This document shows, piece after piece, positions 7,349 through 16,653 of a stretch of 64,000 bases of DNA. The position numbers were made by a program, and so were the translations under genes. The stretch comes from Streptomyces lydicus (GTDB lineage: Bacteria > Actinomycetota > Actinomycetes > Streptomycetales > Streptomycetaceae). Positions within the stretch are counted from its first letter, which is position 1, and each line of letters begins with the position of its first letter. The notes under the pieces were generated by a model. It saw nothing but the letters and a program-made list of their open reading frames with translations, did not search any database and had not been told where the DNA came from. The stretch covers positions 558,001-622,000 of the forward strand of contig NZ_RDTE01000003.1 in assembly GCF_004125265.1 (NCBI RefSeq). The letters run 5' to 3'.

Positions 7349-10141
7349 TCACACCGAACCCTCGCGCGACGGATGCCGCCCGGCCGTCCGGCCCGGTGCC
7401 CCGCCGGCCGCCCGGTGCTCCTCCAGTGCCAGCCACACCCGGTCGCGCAGCAGCGGAAGCTCCGTGAACCGCACCCCGGTGGCATCGCGCAGGGCGTTGG
7501 CGAAGGCGGGGGCCACGGGGTTGAAGGGGCTCTCGCTCATCGACTTGGCGCCCAGCGGCCCGATGGCGTCCGAGGTCTGCGTGAAGTGCACCTCGGTGCG
7601 CGGCACATCGGCGTAGGCCGGCAGCCGGTAGCGGCGGAAGGCGGGGGTGATGACCTTGCCGCCGTCGTCGACGAGGACCTGCTCGAAGAGGGTCGCGCCC
7701 AGTGCCTGGGCCACCCCGCCCTCGACCTGGCCCCGGCACTGCATGGGGTTCATGACCTTGCCCGCGTCGGCCGAGTGGACGCTGCGCAGGATCTTGATCT
7801 CACCGGTATCCGGGTCGACGGCGACCCGGAACCACTGGGCGTTGAAGGCCACCGAGCGGGGCGAGCCGCCCCAGTGCCCGTCGGCTGACAGCGTCACCCC
7901 CCGCTCGTGCGCGGCCTCGTGGAGTTCCTTGAGCGGCACGGTCCGCCCCTCGCACTCCACCGCGTCGGCCAGCAGCCGGCACAGGCTCCGCGGCGTCCTG
8001 GCGTGCTCGGCGGCGAAGGTGAGAATCCGCTCGGCCAGGCCGTTGGCCGCCTGCATCACGGCCTTGCCGGCCACCACCGTCCCGGCCGAGCCGAAGGCGC
8101 CGGTGTCGTGCCGTACGACATCGGTGTCGGACTGCCGGACGGTGAGCCGGTCCACGGTGGTGCCCAGCGCGCCGGCGGTGATCTGCTGGTGGACGGTGGT
8201 GGTGCCGTTGCCGAACTCCGCGGTGCCCACCGCGATGTCGTACGTCCCGTCCTCCAGCAGCGTCACCGTCGCATCGGCGAAGTGCCCGCCGGGCGGGCCG
8301 GTGGCGATCATCGCCATCGCGGTGCCCTGTCCGACCAGCCAGCCCTCCGGCGCCTCGTCGGCGCTGTGGTCCTCGGCAAGGGCCCGGCGGACGACCTGGA
8401 GGCACTGGTCGAGGCCGTAGCTGGCGATGTGCAGGTCCTCCTCCTCGCCGCCGGGGCTGATCATGCGCTCGCCGGGGCCGATGATGTTGCGCTCCCGGAA
8501 GACCAGCGGATCGATACCGAGCCGATGGGCGAGCTCGTCCATCGCCGACTCCACGGCGAAGGTCACCTGCCCCAGCCCGTAGCCGCGGAACGCCCCGGCC
8601 GGCACGCAGTTGGTGTAGACGGAGTAGGCGTTCACCTTCTTGTGCGGCGCGCGGTACACGGCCATCGATTCGCCGACGCTGTGGAACATCACGGCGGGGC
8701 CGTGGTTGCCGTACGCGCCGGTGTTGGAGACCACCCGGAGCTGGAGGGCGGTGAGGGTGCCGTCCCGCTTCGCGCCCGCCTTGATGCCGATGGTGAACGG
8801 GTGCCGGGTGGTGGCGCCGAAGAACTGCTCGGCGCGGGTGAACTCCAGCTTCACCGGCCGCTTCAGCCGCATCGCGGCGAGCACCACGATGTCCTCGGCC
8901 AGCATCTCCTGCTTGCCGCCGAACCCGCCGCCGACCCGGCCCGCGACCACCCTGACCCGGTCCTCGGGCAGATCGTAGAGCGCGCACAGGGCACGGCGGG
9001 TCAGGAACGGCACCTGGGTGCTGGAGCGGACCACGATCCGTTCGCCGCCGTTCTCGTTCTCCTCGAAGTAGGCGAGGGCCCCGTGCGTCTCCAGGCTGGC
9101 GTGCTGCACCCGCTGGGTGCGGAAGGTGTCCTCGTAGACGGCATCGGCGTCCGCGAAGCCCTCCTCGACGCTGCCGATTTCGCCGTGCACCTCGCCGGCG
9201 ACGTTGTCCTGCGCCCGTGCGATCCGCGTCTCGGGGCCCTTGGGGTGGAGCACCGGGGCGCCGGGGCGCATCGCCTCCTCCGGGTCGAGGACGTACGGCA
9301 GGTGCGCGTACTCCACGGTGATCCGGCGGCAGCCCTCCTCCGCCGCCGCCTCGCTGTCGGCGACCACGGCCGCCACCCGCTGCCCGACGAACCGGACCAC
9401 GTCGTCCAGTACCCGGGTGTCGTCGGGGTCCTCGGTGGAGTGTTCGTGACGGGCGGTGGAGAACAGCCGCTCCGGGGCGTCGTGGTGGGTGAGGACGGCG
9501 TGGACGCCGGGCACGCGCAGGGCGTCGGCGGTGTCGAGGGACACGATCCTGGCGTGCGGATGCGGGGAGCGCAGCAGCTTCATGTGCAGCAGCCCCTCGA
9601 CGGCGAGGTCGAAGGTGTAGCGGGCGGTGCCGGTGACGACCTGCGGACCGGCCGGAGCGCCCAGGTTGCGGCCGACCGACCGCCCCGGACAGGGCTCCTC
9701 GACATGCCGTACGCCGCGTACGGCGTCCTCGATCGCCCGGTAGCCGGTGCAGCGGCAGAGGTTGCCCTTGAGTGCCCGGGGCAGATCGGCCAGCTGGTCC
9801 TCGTCCAGTTTCGTGGTGGTCATCAGGAATCCGGCCGTGCAGAAGCCGCACTGGAAGCCCTGGGCGTCCAGGAACTGCCGCTGCACCGGGTGCAGTTCGC
9901 CGTCCGCGTCGGCCAGCCCCTCGACCGTGGTCACCGAGCGCCCCTCGGCCCGCACGGCCGGGTACAGGCAGCTGTGGACGGGGGCGCCGTCGACATGGAC
10001 GGTGCACGCCCCGCAGTCCCCCGCGTCGCAGCCCTTCTTCACGCCGAACCAGCCGCGGTCGCGGAGGTAGGTGCGCAGGCACTGCCCCGGGCGGGGATCG
10101 GCGTCGAAGGGCTGGTCGTTGACGCGGATCCGGAAGGTCAT
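7349..10141 (-). CDS. xanthine-dehydrogenase-type oxidoreductase, fused 2Fe-2S and molybdopterin subunits
   Basis: A 930-residue protein. Residues 1 to about 160 are the two 2Fe-2S domains with GCDAGDCGACTVHVDG, CGFCTAGF and GNLCRCTGY. The rest is the molybdopterin subunit (VGRNLGAPAGPQVVTGTARY, GRVGGGFGGKQ, AFRGYGLGQ and the late GAKSMSESPFNP). With the FAD subunit upstream it forms a complete hydroxylase of the xanthine oxidase family, acting on purines or similar heterocycles in the cytoplasm. The start codon overlaps the FAD-subunit stop (ATGA), so translation is coupled. Small and large subunits are often separate, so the fusion is notable. The divergent PucR gene supports purine use. 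Confidence 0.9.
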   Translation of the reverse strand: MTFRIRVNDQPFDADPRPGQCLRTYLRDRGWFGVKKGCDAGDCGACTVHVDGAPVHSCLYPAVRAEGRSVTTVEGLADADGELHPVQRQFLDAQGFQCGFCTAGFLMTTTKLDEDQLADLPRALKGNLCRCTGYRAIEDAVRGVRHVEEPCPGRSVGRNLGAPAGPQVVTGTARYTFDLAVEGLLHMKLLRSPHPHARIVSLDTADALRVPGVHAVLTHHDAPERLFSTARHEHSTEDPDDTRVLDDVVRFVGQRVAAVVADSEAAAEEGCRRITVEYAHLPYVLDPEEAMRPGAPVLHPKGPETRIARAQDNVAGEVHGEIGSVEEGFADADAVYEDTFRTQRVQHASLETHGALAYFEENENGGERIVVRSSTQVPFLTRRALCALYDLPEDRVRVVAGRVGGGFGGKQEMLAEDIVVLAAMRLKRPVKLEFTRAEQFFGATTRHPFTIGIKAGAKRDGTLTALQLRVVSNTGAYGNHGPAVMFHSVGESMAVYRAPHKKVNAYSVYTNCVPAGAFRGYGLGQVTFAVESAMDELAHRLGIDPLVFRERNIIGPGERMISPGGEEEDLHIASYGLDQCLQVVRRALAEDHSADEAPEGWLVGQGTAMAMIATGPPGGHFADATVTLLEDGTYDIAVGTAEFGNGTTTVHQQITAGALGTTVDRLTVRQSDTDVVRHDTGAFGSAGTVVAGKAVMQAANGLAERILTFAAEHARTPRSLCRLLADAVECEGRTVPLKELHEAAHERGVTLSADGHWGGSPRSVAFNAQWFRVAVDPDTGEIKILRSVHSADAGKVMNPMQCRGQVEGGVAQALGATLFEQVLVDDGGKVITPAFRRYRLPAYADVPRTEVHFTQTSDAIGPLGAKSMSESPFNPVAPAFANALRDATGVRFTELPLLRDRVWLALEEHRAAGGAPGRTAGRHPSREGSV

Positions 10142-10962
10142 CGTCCGGCCTCCCGGGTCAGTTCGCGGCGGATCTCCTCGGCCAGCCGCAGCGCCATGTG
10201 CCGCCGCCAGGCCGGCAGTCCGTGCAGGTCGTCGAACCAGTCGCGGGCGGTGACGGTCCGCTCGATCGTGTCGCGCAGTGTGCGGGCGTCCGGGGGCAGC
10301 GGGAACCACAGGCGAAACGGCCGGACGGTGGCGGCGGTGAGGGTGAGGGCCAGCGATCCGTCCAGCGGGTCGAGGGTGCCGATGACGAGTGCGCCGGAGC
10401 GGCCGAGGCCGTACAGGGAGGCCTGCCGGAAGGCCGTACGGCACGCCGTCGACCGGGCGGGCAGGGTGACCGAGCGGAGCAGTTCGCCCTCGGCGAGGTC
10501 CTTGCGTCCCGCGCCGGTGATGAAGTCCGCGACCTTGGTGCGGCGCAGCGAGCCGTCCTGTGCCTGGAGCAGCACGCTGCCGTCGAGCGCGGCGGTCAGC
10601 GAGATCATCGGCCCGGCGGGCAGGCCGTTGCAGAGGTTTCCGCCGACGGTCGCCATGTTCCAGATCTTGAACGAGGCCAGGAAGGCACGGCAGCACTGCT
10701 CGAACAGCGGTGCCGCGAGGGCCTCGTAGGCGGCCGCGAAGCGGGAGAGCTGGGCGATGGTGCAGGTCGCCGCGATCTCCAGCGAACCGTCCGGATGCCG
10801 GGTCAGCGGCTCCCAGCCCATCCGGCTCAGGTCCACCAACCGCCGGATGTGCGGCTGCGGTTCGGAGAAGAGGTAGGTGCCGCCGCCCAGCCAGGCGTCG
10901 CCGCTGCGCCACGGGGCGCGCTGCCGGGCGTCACGTACGTCCCGCACCGTGTTCAGGTCCAT
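10138..10962 (-). CDS. xanthine-dehydrogenase-type FAD-binding subunit
   Basis: A 274-residue protein of the FAD-binding molybdopterin dehydrogenase family. Residues about 22-30 hold WLGGGTYLF and residues about 95-120 hold IWNMATVGGNLCNGLPAG, the two FAD-contact motifs. It passes electrons from the Fe-S clusters of the partner protein to NAD or another acceptor. It is the first gene of the two-gene operon and overlaps the next by 4 nt. ATG 10962 was chosen by alignment to the family start; the upstream sequence lacks a strong ribosome site, and 10963-11166 is the shared divergent promoter region. Confidence 0.88.
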   Translation of the reverse strand: MDLNTVRDVRDARQRAPWRSGDAWLGGGTYLFSEPQPHIRRLVDLSRMGWEPLTRHPDGSLEIAATCTIAQLSRFAAAYEALAAPLFEQCCRAFLASFKIWNMATVGGNLCNGLPAGPMISLTAALDGSVLLQAQDGSLRRTKVADFITGAGRKDLAEGELLRSVTLPARSTACRTAFRQASLYGLGRSGALVIGTLDPLDGSLALTLTAATVRPFRLWFPLPPDARTLRDTIERTVTARDWFDDLHGLPAWRRHMALRLAEEIRRELTREAGR

Positions 10963-11166
10963 GCCGCCGAGTGAAGCAATGCCGCCGCCTTGGGCACGAC
11001 TGGTGCGCAGCACGGAAAAACACCACTGCCGGGCCCGGTATCCGGAGGATCATCCAAGAGGACTTTGGGCCCCGGCAGCTGGCATTTACGATGCCGGTAC
11101 TCATTTTCGCCTCGTGAATGTGAGGTGCCGGGGTGCACTCCCGGCAGCCGCCCAAGGAGTCCGCCC
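10963..11166. promoter_or_regulatory. divergent promoter region between the Mo-hydroxylase operon and pucR
   Basis: The 204 bp hold an interrupted inverted repeat: CTGCCGGGCCC near 11027 and GGGCCCCGGCAG about 50 bp later. A short AT-rich stretch with the direct repeat GTGAATGTGAGG lies near 11116. AAGGAGT at 11153-11159 is the ribosome site of the PucR gene. The inverted repeat is a candidate PucR operator; this is inferred. Confidence 0.4.
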
Positions 11167-12708
11167 ATGCACGTCCAAGATCTCCTCCAGCTCGACGCGC
11201 TCGATCTGACCCTGCTGTGGGGCGAGGGCCCCCTGCTCACCCGGGAAGTCAGCGGTGTCACCGCCACCGATCTGGCGGACCCGGAGCGCTTTCTGCAGCC
11301 GGGCGAGCTGGTGCTGAGCGGACTGGTGTGGTGGACGCCGGACGCCGGACGGGCGACGGTGGACCGCTTCGTCACGGCCCTGCACTCCGCCGGGGCGACC
11401 GCGCTGCTGGCCGGCGAGGAGACCCACGGCACCGTCCCGGACGTCCTGGTCGACTCCTGTCGCGAGCGGGGCATCGTCCTGATGGCGGTGCCCGCGCACA
11501 CCACGTTCCGTGCCATCACGGAGGCGGTGTACCTGCGCCAGTGGGGCGATCTGAGCCGGCGCCCCACCGAGCATCACGCGCTGCCGGAGAACGTCCGGAC
11601 CGAGCTGGCCGCTCTGCTCGCCGAGGACGCGGCGCCGGACACGCTGCTGGACCGGGCCTTCGCCCATCTGGGCGGGCCGGCCTGCTCTCTGGTGACGGCG
11701 ACCGGACGGGTGATCGCCCGGACGCCGGCCGCCGCGCACCTGCCGGCCGGGCAGGCGGCCCGGGAGCCGGCAGCGGCGGCCGGCACCGGCCTGCGGATCG
11801 AGGGGGAGGCCGGTCCGTACGACGACTGGCAGCTGTCCTTGCGGGACCCGGCCGGCGCCCCGCCCCGGGTGCTGCACGAGATCGCCGAGGTCATGGCGCA
11901 GTACCGGCACCGGGTCGAGCTGCGGCAGGCGGCCGGACGGCGGGCGGCGGACGCACTGCTCGCGCTCGCCGCGGCCGGTGGGTCCGATGTGCCGGCCGAC
12001 GGACCGGCCGACGGTGCGGCACTGGAGGCGGCGCTGCACGCCTGCGGACTGCCGGCCACCGGTCCGTACCGGGTGGTGGCCGCATCGGGCGGCGAGGAGG
12101 GCGAGCAGACGGTGCGCGCGCTGGCCGAGGCGTTGCGGCACTCCCCCGGTGAGCCGTTCGCGGCGGGCCGGCTCCCGGGCGGCGAGGCGGTCGCCGTGGT
12201 GCGCGCCGACCCCGATGCGGAGGGCGGCCTCCCGCTCGGCGAAGTGTGGCCGCTGGTGCACGCCTGCCGGCCACAGACGCCGCTGCACGCCGGGCTCAGC
12301 GGTCCGGTACCGGCCGCCGACGGCCTCACCGCGGCGCTGGGCCAGGCACGTTACGCACTGGCGGCGGCGCGCGCCGGTGCTCCGGGCGGTGCCCGGGTGA
12401 CCTCCGTCGAAGACCTCAGCACCCTGGGCGCTCTGCTCGCCGGGGTCCCCGCCGATGTCCGCAGGGCCTTCAGCAGCCGGGTGCTGGGCCCGCTGGCGCA
12501 CGCCGGAAGCACCTCGCACCGGATGCTCCTGGAGACGCTGGAGAGCTTCCTCGCGCACCACGGGTCATGGGCGCGCACCGCCGCGACGCTGCATCTGCAT
12601 GTGAACACGGTGCACTACCGCATCCAGCGCATCGAGACGCTGACCGGCCGCGACCTGTCCCGGCTCGACCACAAGCTGGATCTGCAGGCGGCGCTGCTCT
12701 GCCGCTGA
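11167..12708 (+). CDS. PucR-family transcriptional regulator
   Basis: A 513-residue regulator. Residues 1 to about 125 form the purine-catabolism N-terminal sensor domain (MHVQDLLQLDALDLTLLWGE, then LLTREVSGV). The middle is a variable GGDEF-like region, and residues about 450-513 form the PucR C-terminal helix-turn-helix (TLESFLAHHGSWARTAATLH, then VNTVHYRIQRIETLTGRDL). A good AAGGAG precedes the ATG. PucR proteins usually control purine or amine catabolism. It is divergent from the xanthine-dehydrogenase-type genes and most likely controls them. Confidence 0.9.
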   Translation: MHVQDLLQLDALDLTLLWGEGPLLTREVSGVTATDLADPERFLQPGELVLSGLVWWTPDAGRATVDRFVTALHSAGATALLAGEETHGTVPDVLVDSCRERGIVLMAVPAHTTFRAITEAVYLRQWGDLSRRPTEHHALPENVRTELAALLAEDAAPDTLLDRAFAHLGGPACSLVTATGRVIARTPAAAHLPAGQAAREPAAAAGTGLRIEGEAGPYDDWQLSLRDPAGAPPRVLHEIAEVMAQYRHRVELRQAAGRRAADALLALAAAGGSDVPADGPADGAALEAALHACGLPATGPYRVVAASGGEEGEQTVRALAEALRHSPGEPFAAGRLPGGEAVAVVRADPDAEGGLPLGEVWPLVHACRPQTPLHAGLSGPVPAADGLTAALGQARYALAAARAGAPGGARVTSVEDLSTLGALLAGVPADVRRAFSSRVLGPLAHAGSTSHRMLLETLESFLAHHGSWARTAATLHLHVNTVHYRIQRIETLTGRDLSRLDHKLDLQAALLCR

Positions 12709-12831
12709 GGGGCTTGCCGGGCGGACGGTGAGGCGGGCGGGGAGGCAGGCGGTGAGCGGCTGCCGGGGGATACCGGCGGCCGGCGGAAGGGCGGCGGTTG
12801 CCGGAGGGCCGGCGGTCGGCACAAGGGCCGC

Positions 12832-13239
12832 TCAACTGCGCTCGCCCGCCCGGTCGATGTGCACATTGGTGGACTTCACCCGGGCGGTGGCCCGCACCCC
12901 GACCTCGATCCCCAGTTCCTCGACGGCCTCCCGGCTGACCACCGACACCAGCCGGTGCGGGCCGGACTGGATCTCGACCTGGGCGATCACCTCGTCGAGG
13001 GTCACCTTGGTGACGATCCCGGCGAACGAGTTCCGCACCGAGGTCAGCACCTCGCCGGGCACCGGATGCAGCCCCGCGGCACGCTCTTTGGCGAATGCCG
13101 CCAGGCTCACCCCGTCGATCACGCGGCTTCCCGCGCCGTCCCGGTCCATCCGCAGCTGCCCGCCATCGGCCCAGCGGCGGACGGTCTCCGCACTCACACC
13201 CAGCAGCCCGGCTGCCTGACCAATGCTGTATGTCGGCAC
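12832..13239 (-). CDS. HTH-TOBE molybdate-responsive regulator (second copy)
   Basis: A 135-residue paralogue of the protein at 5434-5829, with the same order: helix-turn-helix at residues 1-40 (YSIGQAAGLLGVSAETVRRW) and Mop/TOBE domain at about 65-130 (VRNSFAGIVTKVTLDEVIAQ, then ARVKSTNVHIDR). It stands alone between the PucR gene and a GlxA-type regulator. Either copy may answer to molybdate; this one may link molybdate status to the Mo-hydroxylase operon. The C-terminal tail AGERS is longer than in the first copy. Confidence 0.83.
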   Translation of the reverse strand: MPTYSIGQAAGLLGVSAETVRRWADGGQLRMDRDGAGSRVIDGVSLAAFAKERAAGLHPVPGEVLTSVRNSFAGIVTKVTLDEVIAQVEIQSGPHRLVSVVSREAVEELGIEVGVRATARVKSTNVHIDRAGERS

Positions 13240-13364
13240 CCCCGCACTCTAAGGGGTGCCGACACCGTCGCCCCGGCGGCCCCGGTGGCTGTGCTGCATC
13301 CGCGCCGCAGGGAAGGCCGACGTACACGCGAGGCGCGAATGCCCCGTTCCGTTAGGATCGGGCC

Positions 13365-14318
13365 ATGCATGTGCCGCCGTCGGTCCACCGCGTGGTGGTG
13401 CTCGCGCTCGACGGGGTCTCCCCCTTCGAACTGGGCATCCCGAACCGGGTCTTCGGTGAGCAACCGGACCTCTACGAGGTGACCACCTGCACCGCCAGTG
13501 GTCGTCCGGTACGCACCGGTTCAGACTTCGCGGTCGCGCCCGACCACGGCCCCGAGGCACTGGAGGGCGCCGACACCGTCGTCATCCCGCCCTACGACCA
13601 GCGGCTGTTCTCCGACCGGCTCACCCCCTTCATGGCGGCCACCCTCGCCCGCATCCGTCCCGGCACCCGGATCATCTCCATCTGTACGGGCGCGTTCCTG
13701 CTCGGGGCGGCCGGCCTGCTCGACGGACGTACCGTCACCACCCATTGGGCCGTCGCGGACGTCTTCCGCCGGATGTTCCCCCGCGCCACCGTCGACCCCG
13801 GCGTGCTGTTCATCGACGACGGCGACATCTTCACCTCGGCCGGGGCCGTCGCGGGCGTGGACCTCTGTCTCCACGTCGTCCGCAAGGATCACGGCAGTGA
13901 GGTCGCCAACGGAATTGCGCGCCGCTGTGTCATACCGCCGTGGCGCGACGGCGGCCAGGCCCAGTACATCGAGCACCCGGTGCCCGAAGCGGATGCGAAC
14001 GGTACCGCCGCCACCCGGGAGTGGGTCCAAAAGCGCCTCGACCAGCCGCTCCCCCTCGCCGCCCTCGCGGCACACGCCGGGATGAGTCCGCGCACCTTCG
14101 CGCGCCGTTTCACCGAAGAGGCCGGGGTGAGCCCGGGCCGTTGGATCATCCAGCAGCGTGTCCACCGGGCCAGGGGCCTGCTGGAGAGCACCGACCTGTC
14201 CGTCGAACGCATCGCCCACGAGGTCGGCTTCGGCGGCGCCGTCTCCCTCCGCCAGCATCTCCATGCCGCGATCGGCGTATCTCCGCTGGCCTACCGGCGG
14301 GCGTTCCGGACGCCCTGA
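13365..14318 (+). CDS. GlxA-family transcriptional regulator (DJ-1/PfpI domain plus AraC helix-turn-helix)
   Basis: A 317-residue regulator. Residues 8-170 are a DJ-1/PfpI-like domain with SICTGAFLLGAAGLLDGRT around the nucleophile-elbow cysteine and a TTHWAVADVF segment. Residues about 215-317 are an AraC-type DNA-binding domain (MSPRTFARRFTEEAGVSPGR, then ERIAHEVGFGGAVSLRQHLH). Such proteins sense small metabolites. The oxidoreductase gene directly downstream on the same strand is the likely target or co-transcribed partner. Confidence 0.92.
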   Translation: MHVPPSVHRVVVLALDGVSPFELGIPNRVFGEQPDLYEVTTCTASGRPVRTGSDFAVAPDHGPEALEGADTVVIPPYDQRLFSDRLTPFMAATLARIRPGTRIISICTGAFLLGAAGLLDGRTVTTHWAVADVFRRMFPRATVDPGVLFIDDGDIFTSAGAVAGVDLCLHVVRKDHGSEVANGIARRCVIPPWRDGGQAQYIEHPVPEADANGTAATREWVQKRLDQPLPLAALAAHAGMSPRTFARRFTEEAGVSPGRWIIQQRVHRARGLLESTDLSVERIAHEVGFGGAVSLRQHLHAAIGVSPLAYRRAFRTP

Positions 14319-14399
14319 ACCATGAGGCGTGGCGGGATCCCATCGGAGCATGACTTTCCTGCCATTGTCCTGGATCTCGGGCGTCGCCACCCTTGGCAT

Positions 14400-15371
14400 A
14401 TGACCAATTCGACGGCACACCCCGCCGCACCTGCCATGATGCGCGCCATCAGCCAGGACACCCTCGGCGGCCCCGAGGTCCTCAAAGACGTCGAGCTCGC
14501 ACGCCCCGAACCCGGCCTGAGCGAAGTCCTCGTCGCCGTCCACGCGGCCGGCCTCAACCCGACGGACTGGAAGCACCGCGCGGGCGGGCCGTTCCTCGGC
14601 GAACCTCCGTTCGTCCTCGGCTGGGACGTGTCCGGAGTCGTCGAGGCCGTCGGCTTCGGCGTCACCCTCTTCCAGCCCGGCGACGAGGTCTTCGGGATGC
14701 TGCCCTACCCGCATGGCGTCGGCTCGCACGCCCAGTACGTCACCGGGCCGGCGCGGGCCTTCGTCCACAAACCGGTCTCCCTCGACCACGTCCAGGCCGG
14801 CGCCCTCCCCCTCGCCGCACTCACCGCTCACCAGGCCCTGGTCGACACCGCCGATGTCCAGCCCGGGCAACGCGTCTTGATCCACGCTGCCGCCGGCGGG
14901 GTCGGCCACCTCGCCGTACAGATCGCGAAGGCACGCGGCGCCTATGTCATCGGCACGGCCAGGGCCGCCAAGCACGCCCTCCTGCGGGAACTGGGCGCCG
15001 ACGAGCTCATCGACTACCGCACCACCGACTTCAGGGAACGCGTCGGCACGGTCGATGTGGTCCTGGACAGCCTCGCCGGCGAAACCCGCATGCGCTCCCT
15101 GGACGTCCTGCGCAAGGGCGGCACCCTTGTGACGATCCTGCACGGCGCGACGCGGGACGAGACCAGGAGCGCCGCGGAGCGGGGCGTCCGACTGGCGGCG
15201 ATGCTCGTCGAGGCCGACCATGCGGGCATGCAGGCGATCGCCGACCTCGCGGCAGCAGGCAGGCTGCGCCCCCATATCGATGCGACGTTCCCTCTCGCGC
15301 AGGCCGCCGAGGCGCATGCCCTGGGCAGGCTCGGCCGGACGACCGGGAAGATCGTCCTCGTGGTGAAGTGA
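14400..15371 (+). CDS. NADP-dependent oxidoreductase, quinone-reductase/MDR type
   Basis: A 323-residue zinc-free medium-chain dehydrogenase/reductase. Visible are the N-terminal GroES-like part (VAVHAAGLNPTDWKHRAG, then PFVLGWDVSGVVEAVGFGV) and the Rossmann motif HAAAGGVGHLAVQIAKARGA at about residue 160, with no zinc-ligand cysteines. It should reduce quinones or enones with NADPH. The start is uncertain: ATG 14400 gives a 13-residue extension before ATG 14439, where the conserved MRAISQDTLGGPEVL begins, and neither has a clear ribosome site. Confidence 0.85.
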   Translation: MTNSTAHPAAPAMMRAISQDTLGGPEVLKDVELARPEPGLSEVLVAVHAAGLNPTDWKHRAGGPFLGEPPFVLGWDVSGVVEAVGFGVTLFQPGDEVFGMLPYPHGVGSHAQYVTGPARAFVHKPVSLDHVQAGALPLAALTAHQALVDTADVQPGQRVLIHAAAGGVGHLAVQIAKARGAYVIGTARAAKHALLRELGADELIDYRTTDFRERVGTVDVVLDSLAGETRMRSLDVLRKGGTLVTILHGATRDETRSAAERGVRLAAMLVEADHAGMQAIADLAAAGRLRPHIDATFPLAQAAEAHALGRLGRTTGKIVLVVK

Positions 15372-15740
15372 CGGGCCGCAGCCGCGCACCCGCTCAACGC
15401 CGGGAAGGCCGCACGAGCGCGCCTCCTCACCACAGCGCGTACCCGACGGCACCCGGCAACGCCGCGCCGTGCGTCCGCTCCGCGCCGTGCCTCCGAACAG
15501 AGCAGTCCGCTCCCCCATCGGTGCGGCCCCCTCGCCCTTGGAGCCCTGTCCCCGTACACCTGACTGCCGCGCCGGAGGGAGCGCCACCCGCCCGGCATGA
15601 CACGGCAGTTGAAGGCGCAGGCGCCCGGTGGGGAGGCGTTCGCCGCCACTCGAAAGGCGGCAGTTTGCCGGATCTTTCCCCTTGCGACGCAAATATGCCG
15701 ATGTGAATCTGGGATCCCATTCGTCGAAGGAGTTGATCGC
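15372..15740. other. intergenic region upstream of the peptide operon
   Basis: No convincing gene in 369 bp. The last 60 bp are less GC-rich and contain TTGCGACGCAA near 15684 (a TTGCG/CGCAA inverted repeat), probably part of the promoter of the downstream operon. AAGGAG just before 15741 is its first ribosome site. Confidence 0.4.
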
Positions 15741-15926
15741 ATGGTTACGGATCGCCCAGCGCCGGTCGAGACGGCCGCCCTGGCCGCCGAGGTCGAGGGA
15801 CTGCTCGAACCCGCCGAGGCCGACGGTGTCTTCCGCGATACCCGCGAGTGCGGAGGTGCGCTGCTGCTGGCCGCGCTGCTCCTGATCTCGCCGCCCACCC
15901 CCCGGCCCAAGACCGACGTGCGCTGA
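15741..15926 (+). CDS. small peptide of 61 residues, first gene of a five-gene operon
   Basis: A small gene with a clear AAGGAG ribosome site eight bases before ATG. The product begins MVTDRPAPVETAALAAEVEG, is acidic and helical over residues 8-35, then has DTRECGG followed by a very hydrophobic stretch (ALLLAALLLIS) and a proline/lysine/arginine tail (PPTPRPKTDVR). It has one cysteine and no recognised family. An acidic leader followed by GG and a hydrophobic C-terminal part resembles a ribosomal peptide precursor, but a small membrane-associated protein is an equal alternative. It is followed after 16 bp by a TTG-started gene. Confidence 0.6.
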   Translation: MVTDRPAPVETAALAAEVEGLLEPAEADGVFRDTRECGGALLLAALLLISPPTPRPKTDVR

Positions 15927-15942
15927 GGCTGAGGGGAAAGCG

Positions 15943-16653
15943 TTGGCTGAACAGACGCCGGGAGCAGCCCCGCTGAGCGCTGTGATCGCCGAGGCCGCAA
16001 CCGGGGTCGCCCTCGCCCTGCGGGGCGAGGGCGGCCCTTATGCGCTGTCGGCCGTTCTGCGGCAGAGCGATGCGCTGGCTCCGGCCGCCCTGAGGGTGCT
16101 CGGCGCCGATGCGCTCGCGCCGTACGCAATGGACCATCCCGCGCATCCCACGGCGCCCGTCGGCGGGGACGATGCCGAGGTCGTGCGGCAGGCGCTCTCG
16201 GCCTACCCACCGGGAACGGATGCCTCGGAGGTGTCGGTGTGGACCTACCGGGGCCTGGTCGAGGCCTCGCACGCGTTCCTGTCCGCAGGCGCACAGCACT
16301 GGCCGCCGCCGCCCGAGGCCGCGGCCGGATGGGTCGAAGCCGACCCTTGGCCGAAACTTGCGCATCGCGTGTCCCAGCTCGCCGCGCTCGCACTGCCCGG
16401 GCTGGCGCCCGGTCTCGCCGAGCAGTTGGCGGCACGCACCGACGATCTGGCCCGTGGTTTCGTCCGGGCGGTCCGCCGCCGGGACTGGCTGCAGGCGGCC
16501 GGTCTGGGCCGCTGGCTGTCCCGGCTGCCCGACGTACCGCAGACCCTGGGGCTCGACAGCGGGCTGGCGTTCGTCCGCCACATGGGCGGCGCCGACCCCC
16601 GGGTGACGCTGCACATCGTGGCCGCCCAGCGTTTCTACGGGCGGGGTTGGTGA
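15943..16653 (+). CDS. unknown alanine-rich helical protein, TTG start
   Basis: A 236-residue protein of no family I recognise. It is rich in Ala, Leu, Pro and Trp and looks all-helical (for example LAHRVSQLAALALPGLAPGL and DLARGFVRAVRRRDWLQAAG). No signal peptide or clear membrane segment is present. TTG at 15943 is the likely start because GAGGGGA precedes it at proper distance and no ATG/GTG lies nearby. It ends in TGA overlapping the GTG of the next gene, so translation is coupled. The shared operon suggests a partner of the paralogous pair that follows. Confidence 0.7.
   Translation: MAEQTPGAAPLSAVIAEAATGVALALRGEGGPYALSAVLRQSDALAPAALRVLGADALAPYAMDHPAHPTAPVGGDDAEVVRQALSAYPPGTDASEVSVWTYRGLVEASHAFLSAGAQHWPPPPEAAAGWVEADPWPKLAHRVSQLAALALPGLAPGLAEQLAARTDDLARGFVRAVRRRDWLQAAGLGRWLSRLPDVPQTLGLDSGLAFVRHMGGADPRVTLHIVAAQRFYGRGW

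Noticed and set aside
7907..10729. 940-residue plus-strand frame over the Mo-hydroxylase genes
   Set aside because: The opposite strand encodes complete Fe-S, molybdopterin and FAD motifs; this frame has none.
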